Part shown: one piece after another, positions 26,761-35,080 of the stretch
Layout of the letters: each line of letters opens with the position of its first letter
Numbering within the stretch: the first letter of the stretch is position 1
NCBI GenBank assembly: GCA_025998955.1
Contig: AP024676.1
Span: 496,001-560,000, forward strand
From: Candidatus Roseilinea sp.
GTDB taxonomy: Bacteria; Chloroflexota; Anaerolineae; J036; Brachytrichaceae
Reading direction: 5' to 3'
DNA length: 64,000 nt
Program-made: the position numbers and the translations under genes
The notes under the pieces: model-generated
Told to the model about the DNA's origin: nothing
Databases searched by the model: none
The model's input: only the letters and a program-made list of their open reading frames with translations

Positions 26761-28614
26761 CTACTTGTACTTGTCGGCGTTCTCCTTGGTCACCAGTTCG
26801 GTGCCGGTGTCAATGTTCTCCGGGATGGACTCGCCGCGGATGAGCTTGAGGGCATTCTCGACGCCGAGGGCGCCCATGTTGTAGGGGTTCTGGGCGACGG
26901 TGGCTTCCATCTCGCCGGCCAGGATGGCAGCAGCGGCGTCAGGGTTGGCGTCGAAGCCGACGACGACGACCTTGTCGTTGATGCCGGCGTTCTTGAGCGC
27001 CTCGACCGCGCCGAGGGCCATGTTGTCGTTGGAGGCGAACAAGCCCTGCAGGTCGGGGTTCTTGGTCAGGATGTCCTCCATGACCGAGGTGGCCTTGGCG
27101 CGATCCCACTCGGCGGAGAGTTCGGCGACGATGTTCATGCCGCACTCGGTGAGGCCGGCCTTGGCGCCGTCGGCGCGGGCTTTGCCGGTGGACTGGGTGA
27201 TGATGCCCTGGAGGATGGCGACCTTGCTGCCCTTGGGGAGGTTCTTGCAGAGGTAGTCCACGCCAAGCTTGGCGCCGAGTTCGTTGTTGGTGCCGATGAA
27301 GGTTGCGCCGGGGAGGTCGCCCTTGGTGTCAACGAAGAGCACCTTGACGCCCTGGGCTTGAGCCTTCTCCAGCACGGGGCGGAGCGCGGCGGGGTCGGTC
27401 GGCGCGATGGCGATGGCGCTGACGCCCTTGGCAAGCTGATCCTCGATCTGCGAGATTTGCGATTGCACATCGCTCTCGGCGGGCGGGGCGAGGACGATGA
27501 CCTCGACGCCGAGTTCCTTGCCCTTCTCGACCGCGCCTCGCTCCACGGCAGCCCAGAACGGGTTGCCGCCGCCCGGACCTTTCATCGAGACGAGGATGCG
27601 CACGTCCTTCAAGTCCACGGCAGGCGCCGCGCCGGCCGGCGCATACTTCGCGGCGTTCTCCTTGGTCACCAGCTCGGTGCCGGTGTCAATGTTCTCCGGG
27701 ATGGACTCGCCGCGGATGAGCTTGAGGGCGTTCTCGACGCCGAGGGCGCCCATGTTGTAGGGGTTCTGGGCGACGGTGGCTTCCATCTCGCCGGCCAGGA
27801 TGGCAGCAGCGGCGTCAGGGTTGGCGTCGAAGCCGACGACGACGACCTTGTCGTTGATGCCGGCATTCTTGAGCGCCTCGACCGCGCCGAGGGCCATGTT
27901 GTCGTTAGAGGCGAACAAGCCCTGCAGGTCGGGGTTCTTGGTGAGGATGTCCTCCATGACCGAGGTGGCCTTGGCGCGATCCCACTCGGCGGAGAGTTCG
28001 GCGACGATGTTCATGCCGCACTCGGTGAGGCCGGCCTTGGCGCCGTCGGCGCGGGCTTTGCCGGTGGACTGGGTGATGATGCCCTGGAGGATGGCGACCT
28101 TGCTGCCCTTGGGGAGGTTCTTGCAGAGGTAGTCCACGCCAAGCTTGGCGCCGAGTTCGTTGTTGGTGCCGATGAAGGTTGCGCCGGGGAGGTCGCCCTT
28201 GGTGTCAACGAAGAGCACCTTGACGCCCTGGGCTTGAGCCTTCTCCAGCACGGGGCGGAGCGCGGCGGGGTCGGTCGGCGCGATGGCGATGGCGCTGACG
28301 CCCTTGGCGAGCTGGTCCTCGACTTGAGCGATCTGAGCCTGCACATCGCTCTCGGCGGGCGGGGCGAGGACGGTGACCTCGACGCCGAGTTCCTTGCCCT
28401 TCTCGACCGCGCCTTTCTCCACAGCAGCCCAGAACGGGTTGCCGCCGCCCGGCCCCTTCATCGAGACGAGGATGCGCACCTCCTTCGTCTCGGGGGCGGC
28501 CGGCGCTTGAGCGGCCGGTGGTTGCGCGGCGGGTTGCGCCGGCACGGCGCACGCCGACAGCGCCATAGCTACAGCAGCCGATAAGCCAACGATCAGTTGT
28601 GTTTTCCGACTCAT
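26761..28614 (-). CDS. Sugar ABC transporter binding lipoprotein with two near-identical domains
   Basis: The 617-residue lipoprotein has a signal peptide with lipobox LSAC and a proline/alanine linker, then two copies of a RbsB-like periplasmic binding domain (about residues 47-325 and 339-617; a single domain plus leader is normally 310-350). Each copy starts RILVSMKGPGGGNPFW and ends ELVTKENA. The copies differ at only a few residues, mostly in the first 60. It lies before the permease, ATPase and iol enzymes, so inositol is the likely ligand. AAGGAGG precedes the ATG. Collapse or mis-joining during assembly is an alternative explanation for the tandem copy. Confidence 0.88.
   Translation of the reverse strand: MSRKTQLIVGLSAAVAMALSACAVPAQPAAQPPAAQAPAAPETKEVRILVSMKGPGGGNPFWAAVEKGAVEKGKELGVEVTVLAPPAESDVQAQIAQVEDQLAKGVSAIAIAPTDPAALRPVLEKAQAQGVKVLFVDTKGDLPGATFIGTNNELGAKLGVDYLCKNLPKGSKVAILQGIITQSTGKARADGAKAGLTECGMNIVAELSAEWDRAKATSVMEDILTKNPDLQGLFASNDNMALGAVEALKNAGINDKVVVVGFDANPDAAAAILAGEMEATVAQNPYNMGALGVENALKLIRGESIPENIDTGTELVTKENAAKYAPAGAAPAVDLKDVRILVSMKGPGGGNPFWAAVERGAVEKGKELGVEVIVLAPPAESDVQSQISQIEDQLAKGVSAIAIAPTDPAALRPVLEKAQAQGVKVLFVDTKGDLPGATFIGTNNELGAKLGVDYLCKNLPKGSKVAILQGIITQSTGKARADGAKAGLTECGMNIVAELSAEWDRAKATSVMEDILTKNPDLQGLFASNDNMALGAVEALKNAGINDKVVVVGFDANPDAAAAILAGEMEATVAQNPYNMGALGVENALKLIRGESIPENIDTGTELVTKENADKYK
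26770..27600 (-). repeat. Internal tandem duplication, second (C-terminal) copy
   Basis: This block matches 27646-28476 almost base for base at an offset of 876 bases (292 codons). Silent sites are conserved too, which shows that the duplication is recent or kept uniform by gene conversion. Confidence 0.88.
27646..28476 (-). repeat. Internal tandem duplication, first (N-terminal) copy
   Basis: Partner of 26770-27600. The differences cluster at the N-terminal end of the domain (for example V versus I, and A versus S residues in the DVQAQIAQVEDQ region), while the following 200 codons look identical. Confidence 0.88.
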
Positions 28615-28717
28615 AGTAGTTCTTCCTCCTTCTTGGGATTGGGTTGATGTTGTGTGATTCCGAAGCAGATCGCTTCGGCGGACACCGACTTGATGACGGA
28701 TGTTTAGTGGCCGCTAA

Positions 28718-29734
28718 TCATTCGTTCGCGCTCCCGGCGCGCCGGCGAAGCACGTCCAGGAACACGGCGAAGATGATGACGACGCCGATCAACACTTGCT
28801 GCCAGAACACCGGCACGTTGTTCAAGTTCAGGATGTTGCGCAGCAGGCCGATGACCAGCACACCGGCCAGCACGCCCAGCACGCTGCCGCGCCCGCCGAA
28901 GAAGCTGGCGCCGCCGATGATCACGGCGGAGATCGCGTCGAGCTCGGCGCCGATGCCGGCGTTGGGAAAGCCGGAGTTGGTGCGGCCGGCGACCAGCAGT
29001 CCGGCCAGGCCGGCCATCGCCCCGCACAAGATATAGACCAGCATGAGCGTGCGATCCACATTGATGCCGCTCACGCGCGCGGCTTGTGAGTTGCCGCCGA
29101 TGGCGTAGATGTGTCGGCCGGTGCGCGTGTATTGCAGGAAGACGAAGAAACTGACGTACAGCGCGGCGACCACGATGAGGCTGACCGGCAGTTGCACGTT
29201 GCCGAGCGCGATGTTGCCGGCGCCCCAGAAGCGCACCACCTCCGGCAGACCACTCACCGGCACGCCGCCCGATACTAGGTTGCCCAGGCCGCGCGCGATG
29301 TTGAGCGTGCCCAGCGTGACGATGAACGGGTGGGGCAGGCGCATCTTGGTCAGGCCGAAACCGTTGACGAAGCCCACCGTCATGCCGATGAGGATCGGCA
29401 GTGGCACGAGCAACAGCGGCGGAAAGCCATCGCGCGCCAGCACTGCCGTCGTCATCATCGCCAAAGCCAGCACCGAGCCGACCGAAAGGTCAATGCCGGC
29501 GGTCAGGATCACCACGAACATGCCGATGGCCAGGACGGCGTTGGCAGCGTTTTGGCCGGGCAGGTTCGACAGGTTGCGCCAAGTAAGAAAGACTTCGGGC
29601 TGCGTGATGGTGCCGATCACAATCATCAGCAGCACCAACAGCAGGATGCCGAAGCGATCAATATAAGGCATCAGCCGCACGCGCAGGCTGCGCTCGCGGG
29701 TGGTGAGTTGGGCGTCGGATGTCGTCGTGGCCAT
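28718..29734 (-). CDS. Sugar ABC transporter permease (RbsC family)
   Basis: The 338-residue protein has eight to ten membrane spans of the BPD_transp_2 type, with LTAGIDLSVGSVLALAMM, the GFVNGFGLTKMRLPHPFIVTLGT region and the late GGASFFGGRGSVLGVLAGVL loop that contacts the ATPase. It works with the adjacent ATPase and binding lipoprotein as an inositol or sugar importer in the cytoplasmic membrane. The ATG lies one base after the ATPase stop, consistent with tight coupling. Confidence 0.92.
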   Translation of the reverse strand: MATTTSDAQLTTRERSLRVRLMPYIDRFGILLLVLLMIVIGTITQPEVFLTWRNLSNLPGQNAANAVLAIGMFVVILTAGIDLSVGSVLALAMMTTAVLARDGFPPLLLVPLPILIGMTVGFVNGFGLTKMRLPHPFIVTLGTLNIARGLGNLVSGGVPVSGLPEVVRFWGAGNIALGNVQLPVSLIVVAALYVSFFVFLQYTRTGRHIYAIGGNSQAARVSGINVDRTLMLVYILCGAMAGLAGLLVAGRTNSGFPNAGIGAELDAISAVIIGGASFFGGRGSVLGVLAGVLVIGLLRNILNLNNVPVFWQQVLIGVVIIFAVFLDVLRRRAGSANE

Positions 29735-29735
29735 G

Positions 29736-30545
29736 TCAATTCAGGTCGAAAATCTTGGCCGCCTGCGCGACCGGCGACTTGTTGCCCATGATCCAACCGA
29801 TCACCTCGTTGCGGCTGGTCTCGGCCAGCGGCGCCTCGGCAAAGTTGCGCCCATGGAACAGCGCCATCACCCGGTCGCAAACATAGAAGATGTCGTCCAA
29901 ACGGTGGCTGATCAAGATGACGCCGATGCCATGGTTCCTCAAATCCCGGATAAGGTCGAGCACCTTGCGCACTTCCTTGACAGCCAGGGCGGCGGTTGGC
30001 TCATCCATGATGACGACTTTGGCGTCGAAGGCGGTGGCGCGCGCGATGGCCACGGCTTGGCGCTGACCGCCGGAGAGTTCTTCCACGCGCTGTCGGACGC
30101 TTTTGACTTCGATCTTGAGCTTCTCCAAATGCTCTTTGGCGCGCCGCAGGCTCTCGGCGTTGTCCACCAGCTTGAACGGCCCGAAGCGGCGCACGCGCTC
30201 GCGACCCAGGAAGATGTTCTCGTCAATCCGCATGTTGCCCGCCAACGCCAGGTCCTGGTACACCATCTCGATGCCCAAATCGCGCGCATCGCGCGGGCTA
30301 CTGAAGTGCACCGGTCGGCCTTCTACGAACAACTGTCCAGCGTTGGGCGGATACAAGCCGGCCAGAATCTTCATCAATGTAGACTTGCCGGCGCCGTTGT
30401 CGCCGACCACGCCCAGCACCTCGCCGCGGTAGAGCTTCAGATGCACATCCTCGAGTGCCGTCACCGCGCCGAAGTATTTGTAGATGCCGCGCGCCTCGAT
30501 GACCGGCGTCTGCTCCGATTCGGGTGAAGTTGTCGCTTGCGTCAT
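29736..30545 (-). CDS. Sugar ABC transporter ATP-binding protein (single domain)
   Basis: The 269-residue ABC ATPase has Walker A GDNGAGKSTLMKIL (near residue 33-46), Q-loop VYQDLALAGN, signature LSGGQRQAVAIARA and Walker B VVIMDEPTAAL, then the switch histidine in LISHRLDD. Many sugar importers of the Rbs type carry two fused ABC domains; this one has a single domain and would dimerise, like FrcA-type proteins. It is encoded between the IolE-like enzyme and the permease in the inositol operon. Confidence 0.92.
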   Translation of the reverse strand: MTQATTSPESEQTPVIEARGIYKYFGAVTALEDVHLKLYRGEVLGVVGDNGAGKSTLMKILAGLYPPNAGQLFVEGRPVHFSSPRDARDLGIEMVYQDLALAGNMRIDENIFLGRERVRRFGPFKLVDNAESLRRAKEHLEKLKIEVKSVRQRVEELSGGQRQAVAIARATAFDAKVVIMDEPTAALAVKEVRKVLDLIRDLRNHGIGVILISHRLDDIFYVCDRVMALFHGRNFAEAPLAETSRNEVIGWIMGNKSPVAQAAKIFDLN

Positions 30546-30572
30546 GGGCTCCTCTCCCTGTCTCTTTAAGGT

Positions 30573-31499
30573 TCAAATTCCCAGCCGCCGCAGAAAGGCG
30601 CGATTGCGTCGCGCGCTCTCTTTCGGCGCTCCCATCCCCGGCAACACATCTTGTTCGACGGTGACGTAGCCATGGTAGCCCTGTTGCTGCAACCATGCAA
30701 CAATGCGATCGAACGGCACGCACCCCTGACCCAATTCGCAGAATACGCCGTGGCGCACGGCGGTGTGATAGTCCCATCCTTCCTCGGCGCTGCGCCGAGC
30801 TATCTCAGGCGAGCAGTCCTTGAGATGGACATACCACGTGCGCGGCCAGAATCGTTCCAGGCCGCGCATCACGATGTCGGGGTTGGGCTGCCCGCTGCCG
30901 AAGGCGTAGTGGCCGGTGTCGAACACCAACCCGACGTAGCGCGGGTCGGTCAGCGCGAGCAGGCGAGCGATCTCATCCGGCGTCTCGACGAAGCCGGCGC
31001 AGTGATGATGGAACACGACGCGCAGGCCGGTCGCTTCGGTCACGGCGCGGGCGATGTGGTTCACGCCGTCGGCGAAGACACGCCACTGCGCCTCGCCGAG
31101 CGCCATCTCCGGCCTGACGCGGCCGGCGTGCCGAGTGCGCACCGGGTCGCCGGTGTTGTCGTCGCTGAGCACGAGGAAGGGCGGAAGCTCGGGCGCTGCA
31201 ACCGCAGCCAGCAAGCGCGCCGTGCGCAGGGCGCGCGCACAGCCTTCGTCGTGCGCCTTCGGGTTGGCGAAACGCACCGGCACGAAGGCGCCGGTCATCG
31301 TCAGTCCGCGCCGAGAAAGCGCATCGCGCAACGCCGCCGGATCGGTCGGCATGAAGCCCCAATCGCCCAACTCGACCCCGGTATAGCCGGTCTCGACTAC
31401 TTCGTCGAGCATCTGCGCGTAGCCGATGCGGCCGGCCTGCGCGCCTTCAAATTCCAGTGTGCCCCAGGAGCATGGGGCGTTGCCGACGTGGATGGTCAT
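30573..31499 (-). CDS. IolE-like sugar isomerase/dehydratase (TIM barrel)
   Basis: The 308-residue AP-endonuclease-2-type TIM barrel begins GNAPCSWGTLEFEG and has metal-site residues in FHHHCAGFVETPDE, VFDTGHYAFG, VHLKDCSPE and the late VEQDVLPG. In the iol context it should be inosose dehydratase (IolE), converting 2-keto-myo-inositol to the trihydroxycyclohexanedione that IolD cleaves; IolI or IolH, which share the fold, cannot be excluded. It follows iolD after a 42-base spacer made of short repeats. Confidence 0.8.
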   Translation of the reverse strand: MTIHVGNAPCSWGTLEFEGAQAGRIGYAQMLDEVVETGYTGVELGDWGFMPTDPAALRDALSRRGLTMTGAFVPVRFANPKAHDEGCARALRTARLLAAVAAPELPPFLVLSDDNTGDPVRTRHAGRVRPEMALGEAQWRVFADGVNHIARAVTEATGLRVVFHHHCAGFVETPDEIARLLALTDPRYVGLVFDTGHYAFGSGQPNPDIVMRGLERFWPRTWYVHLKDCSPEIARRSAEEGWDYHTAVRHGVFCELGQGCVPFDRIVAWLQQQGYHGYVTVEQDVLPGMGAPKESARRNRAFLRRLGI

Positions 31500-31501
31500 C
31501 T

Positions 31502-31541
31502 TGGGTCTTGCGTCTTTCGTCTTACGTCTTGCGTCGTGTGT
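31502..31541. repeat. Degenerate GTCTTGCGTC repeat between iolD and iolE-like gene
   Basis: Variants GTCTTGC, GTCTTTC, GTCTTAC, GTCTTGC, GTCGTGT run head to tail with a period of seven to eight bases and fill the spacer. Confidence 0.65.
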
Positions 31542-33416
31542 TCAGAATAGCCGTTCTTCGGCGCGTTGTTTTTCCCATGCGCGCCGTGCTTCCTGCACGT
31601 CCGGCATGTCACTCACTTCGGCCACCGGCACGTCCCACCAGCTCTCGTAGCTTGGCACGCTTTCGTAGCGGTCAACTTGCACGTAGACGACGGTGGTGAC
31701 TTCGGTGCGTTTGGCAGCCTGGTAAGCCTGCACGAATTCGTCGTAGGTGCGCGCCTTGAACACGGCGGCGCCCAGGCTGCGCGCGTTCTCGGCCAGGTCC
31801 ACCGGCAGTTCTTCCACGTCGTCCTTCAGCTCGTCGCCCGGCAGGTAGCCGTTGACCGGATAGACGTAGCGCGTGCCAAAGCCGCCCTGACCCAGCGACC
31901 GGCTGAGCCCGCCAATGCTCTTGAAGCCGTGGTTGTCCACCAGCACGATGATGAGTTTGTAGCCCTCTTGCACCGAGGTGACGATCTCCTGCGCCATCAT
32001 CAAATAGCTCCCATCGCCCACCATCACGGTCACTTCGCGGTCGGGCGCGGCCATCTTGACGCCGAGTCCACCGGCGATCTCGTAGCCCATGGTGCTATAG
32101 CCATACTCGAGGTGATACTGTTTGGGGTGGCGCGCGCGCCAGAGTTTGTGCAGGTCGCCCGGCATGCTGCCGGCCGCGTTGATCACCACGCCGTCAGGGT
32201 CGCTGTAGGTGTTGACCGCGCCGATGATCTCGCCTTGGCTGGGCAGCGGCTGATGGCGGATGTCATAGATGCGCTGCACTTCGCGGTCCCACTCATCGTG
32301 CAGTTGGCGCGCGCGTGCTTCATGCTCGGCCGGCGCGCGCCAGCCCGCCAGCAGCGGCATCAGCTCCTCCAGCGTGGCGCGCGCGTCGCCTACCGCGGCG
32401 ATCGCCGAGTGCTTGTGCGCGTCGAACTCGGCGACATTGATGTTGACGAAGGCAACGTTGGGATGCTGGAAGGCGGTCTTGCTGGCCGTGGTGAAGTCAC
32501 TGTAGCGGGTGCCGATGCCGATGACCACGTCGGCGTCGCGGGCGATGCGGTTGGCGGCGAAGGTGCCGGTCACGCCAATCGCGCCAAGGTTGAGCGGATG
32601 GTCGTAAGGCAGGCTGCCCTTACCGGCCATCGTCTCGCCGATCGGGATGCCGGTGGCATCCACAAATCGCCGCAGGGCTTCGGTTGCTTCGCTGTAGATC
32701 ACGCCGCCGCCCGCGACGATAAGCGGTTGCTTGCTATGGCGGATGAGCTCGGCTGCCCGGCGGAGCGCATCTACGTCCGGCCGCTGCCGAGGCACATGCC
32801 ATACCCGCTCGCGGAAGAAATGTATCGGGTAATCGAAGGCTTCGGTCTGCACATCCTGCGGCAGCGCTATGGTCACCGCGCCGGTCTCGGCCGGGCTGGT
32901 GAGCACGCGCATCGCTTCGGGCAGCGCGGTGAGAATTTGATCCGGCCGGTTGATGCGATCCCAGTAGCGACTGACCGGCTTGAAGCAATCGTTCACCGAG
33001 AGGTCTTGGGAGTGTTCACTCTCCAGTTGCTGAAGCACCGGCGCCACGTTGCGGCGGGCGAAGATGTCGCCGGGCAGCAGCAGCACTGGCAGGCGGTTGA
33101 TCGTCGCGGCGGCGGCGCCGGTGATCATGTTGGTCGCGCCCGGACCGATCGAGCTGGTGCAGACCAGCGTCTGCAGTCGGTTCTTCATGCGCGCGTAGGC
33201 GGCGGCGGTGTGCACCATGGCTTGCTCGTTGCGGCACAGGTAATACCGAAAGTCGAGGTTCTGTTGCAACGCCTGCGCGATGCCGGCGATGTTGCCGTGG
33301 CCGAAGATGCCGAAGCAGCCGGCGAAAAGCGGCTGGATGTGGCCATCGCGCTCGGTGCGCTGCGCCTTCAAGAACTTAATCATGGCCTGAGCGGTAGTCA
33401 GACGAATCGTGGTCAT
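31542..33416 (-). CDS. iolD: 3D-(3,5/4)-trihydroxycyclohexane-1,2-dione hydrolase
   Basis: The 624-residue thiamine-diphosphate enzyme resembles acetolactate synthase and matches IolD: CRNEQAMVHTAAAYAR holds the activating Glu, PVLLLPGDIFARR follows, and the cofactor-binding block VMVGDGSYLMMAQEIVTSV ... LVDNHGF is near residue 460. IolD hydrolyses the cyclic dione to 5-deoxy-D-glucuronate, which IolB then isomerises. Length is close to the usual 630-640. Its ATG overlaps the stop of the four-helix-bundle gene inserted ahead of it. Confidence 0.94.
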   Translation of the reverse strand: MTTIRLTTAQAMIKFLKAQRTERDGHIQPLFAGCFGIFGHGNIAGIAQALQQNLDFRYYLCRNEQAMVHTAAAYARMKNRLQTLVCTSSIGPGATNMITGAAAATINRLPVLLLPGDIFARRNVAPVLQQLESEHSQDLSVNDCFKPVSRYWDRINRPDQILTALPEAMRVLTSPAETGAVTIALPQDVQTEAFDYPIHFFRERVWHVPRQRPDVDALRRAAELIRHSKQPLIVAGGGVIYSEATEALRRFVDATGIPIGETMAGKGSLPYDHPLNLGAIGVTGTFAANRIARDADVVIGIGTRYSDFTTASKTAFQHPNVAFVNINVAEFDAHKHSAIAAVGDARATLEELMPLLAGWRAPAEHEARARQLHDEWDREVQRIYDIRHQPLPSQGEIIGAVNTYSDPDGVVINAAGSMPGDLHKLWRARHPKQYHLEYGYSTMGYEIAGGLGVKMAAPDREVTVMVGDGSYLMMAQEIVTSVQEGYKLIIVLVDNHGFKSIGGLSRSLGQGGFGTRYVYPVNGYLPGDELKDDVEELPVDLAENARSLGAAVFKARTYDEFVQAYQAAKRTEVTTVVYVQVDRYESVPSYESWWDVPVAEVSDMPDVQEARRAWEKQRAEERLF

Positions 33417-34003
33417 CGTGGCGCTCCTAAAGGGTTGTCGTGAGTGGCGAGTGGGAAGTCGGAAGTTAAGTGGAGGTGCGAGTCCGTTTCAGTGGGCATG
33501 GGCACATATGAGGTCAGGTCACTCAGTCCTATGTCGGGTGTGGTTGCCTCGAAGCTGATTGGAGACTTTTGGTCTACCTCGTAGTTCGTCTCCTCTTCGC
33601 GTAGCGATGTCTGGCGTTGCTCCGGAATGTAGCCGATGAGCAACTGGATGATGCGCGCGAGTAAGTTGATTCGGTGTGTGACGACTCGTGTGCCAAGGAC
33701 ATACGAACTTCGGTAATACCATTCCCTGCTTTCACGCGCTGACCCCAGGGCATACTCGAAGTAGCGTGCGCGATTGCCGCCGGTGCTATACGAGTAGCCC
33801 TCCGCGATATTTGCGCCGATAGATCCGACCGCACGATACAGTTGATCGGATAGTGAGCGGGTTCTTGGGTCTAGCATTAATTTGGACACATCATGCCAAG
33901 CGATGTCTGACATGAACAACGCCAAGCGATAAGCAAGAAGCGTCCACAGCCGATCGTTCGTGATTGCCGGAGGCACAGACTTCATCCATTCGTCATAGTT
34001 CAT
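33413..34003 (-). CDS. Four-helix-bundle (S23/IVS-type) protein within the iol operon
   Basis: ATG at 34003 begins NYDEWMKSVPP; the core LALFMSDIAWHDVSKLML, SDQLYRAVGSIGANIAEGYS and SARESREWYYRSSY matches the four-helix-bundle family first seen in 23S rRNA intervening sequences (a family that also includes DGR accessory proteins). After about residue 145 the sequence is low-complexity and its last part is encoded by the left repeat arm. It has no link to inositol metabolism; inverted repeat arms on both sides (33437-33470 and 34012-34046) suggest it arrived as a unit. Its stop overlaps the iolD start. Confidence 0.8.
   Translation of the reverse strand: MNYDEWMKSVPPAITNDRLWTLLAYRLALFMSDIAWHDVSKLMLDPRTRSLSDQLYRAVGSIGANIAEGYSYSTGGNRARYFEYALGSARESREWYYRSSYVLGTRVVTHRINLLARIIQLLIGYIPEQRQTSLREEETNYEVDQKSPISFEATTPDIGLSDLTSYVPMPTETDSHLHLTSDFPLATHDNPLGAPR
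33437..33470. repeat. Repeat arm downstream of the four-helix-bundle gene
   Basis: Variants GAGTGGC, GAGTGGGAA, GTCGGAA, GTTAAG. They read as the opposite strand of the arm at 34012-34046 (GACTCCC / GACTTCC type), making an inverted pair around the gene. Confidence 0.65.
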
Positions 34004-34011
34004 CACCAACC

Positions 34012-34046
34012 TCCTCACTCCCGACTTCCGACTCCCAACTCCCGAG
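34012..34046. repeat. Repeat arm upstream of the four-helix-bundle gene
   Basis: CTCACTCCCGACTTCCGACT followed by CCCAACTCCCGAG: a period of about seven to eight bases, complementary in style to 33437-33470. It lies between the gene and iolC. Confidence 0.65.
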
Positions 34047-34060
34047 AAGGCAATCAACGC

Positions 34061-35080
34061 TTATATCCCCCCTCTACTGCTTACAAACGCCATGACCTCC
34101 TCCAACGTGGGCATGAAGTTGGCGCAGCCGTGCTTGGTGACCAGGATGGCGCCGCAGGCGTTGGCCAGCCGGGCGCTCTTGTACCAGCCCCAGCCGTTGA
34201 CGTAGCCGTACAGGAAGCCGGCGGCGAATGCATCGCCGGCGCCCAAGATGTTCACTACTTCGACCGGGAAGGCAGCGGCGTCTATCGTTGAGCCGTCGCG
34301 CAGATATACGCGCGACCCTTGTAGCCCACGTTTGCGAACCACCGCCTGTACGCCCATCGCCATCATCGCCCGGATGGCCGATTCGGCATCACCTTGCACG
34401 CGCGCGTCGCTCACCTGCGAGTGCGTCAACGACATCTGCGCCGGATCGGTGAGCATGGCTGCGTTGAGCTCATCGTCAGTAGCGATCACGATGTCCACGG
34501 TGTGCAGCACCGAGCGGATCGCCACGCCGAACGCGCGCGGGTCGTGCCATTGGTCGGGTCGAAAGTCCACGTCGAGCACCACGCGCACGCCGTTGCGCCG
34601 CGCCAGCTCCGCAGCGAAGAGCGTCGCGCTGCGGCAGGGGTCTTTGTAGAGGTTCGTGCCGGCGAACTGGAACACCTTGGCCGACGCGATCGGCGCGGCC
34701 AGCACGTCGTCAATCGTCAGCTCCATGTCGGCGCAGTTGTCGCGGTAGTAGATCAGCGGGAAGCGATCCGGCGGCTCGATGCCCAGCAGCACGGCGCTGG
34801 TGCGATGCCCGGGCTTGCGCGTGATGAATCTCGTCTCCACGCCTTCCTTGTTGAGGAAGTTCAGGATGAAGTCGCCCACCAGGTCGTCGCCGACGGCGGT
34901 GAGCAGCGCGCTGCGCAGCCCCAGCCGGCGCGCGCCCACGCTGATGTTGGTCGGCGAGCCGCCCACGAACGCCGCGAACCGTGTGATCTCCACAAACGGC
35001 GCGCCGATGTCGTCGCTGTACAAATCAATCGAAGATCGCCCCATGTGGAAGGTGTCGTAGCCGGCCGGCTTATCCATCAT
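34061..35080 (-). CDS. iolC: 5-dehydro-2-deoxygluconokinase
   Basis: The 339-residue PfkB kinase starts DTFHMGRSSIDLYSDDIGA, the usual IolC opening (MGRxxxDLY), has FVGGSPTNISVGARRLGL for sugar binding, and the anion-hole/catalytic motif NILGAGDAFAAGF near residue 289. It phosphorylates 5-dehydro-2-deoxygluconate to the aldolase substrate. Two adjacent ATGs (35080, 35077) are possible starts; a TTG at 35083 is less likely. It overlaps the iolB end by about ten bases. Confidence 0.93.
   Translation of the reverse strand: MMDKPAGYDTFHMGRSSIDLYSDDIGAPFVEITRFAAFVGGSPTNISVGARRLGLRSALLTAVGDDLVGDFILNFLNKEGVETRFITRKPGHRTSAVLLGIEPPDRFPLIYYRDNCADMELTIDDVLAAPIASAKVFQFAGTNLYKDPCRSATLFAAELARRNGVRVVLDVDFRPDQWHDPRAFGVAIRSVLHTVDIVIATDDELNAAMLTDPAQMSLTHSQVSDARVQGDAESAIRAMMAMGVQAVVRKRGLQGSRVYLRDGSTIDAAAFPVEVVNILGAGDAFAAGFLYGYVNGWGWYKSARLANACGAILVTKHGCANFMPTLEEVMAFVSSRGGI

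Noticed and set aside
26278-28584. 768-residue plus-strand ORF
   Set aside because: It is the antisense shadow of the binding-protein gene and the iolG end; its internal repetition only mirrors the tandem duplication.
31566-33443. 625-residue plus-strand ORF
   Set aside because: Antisense to iolD, which has full thiamine-diphosphate enzyme motifs.
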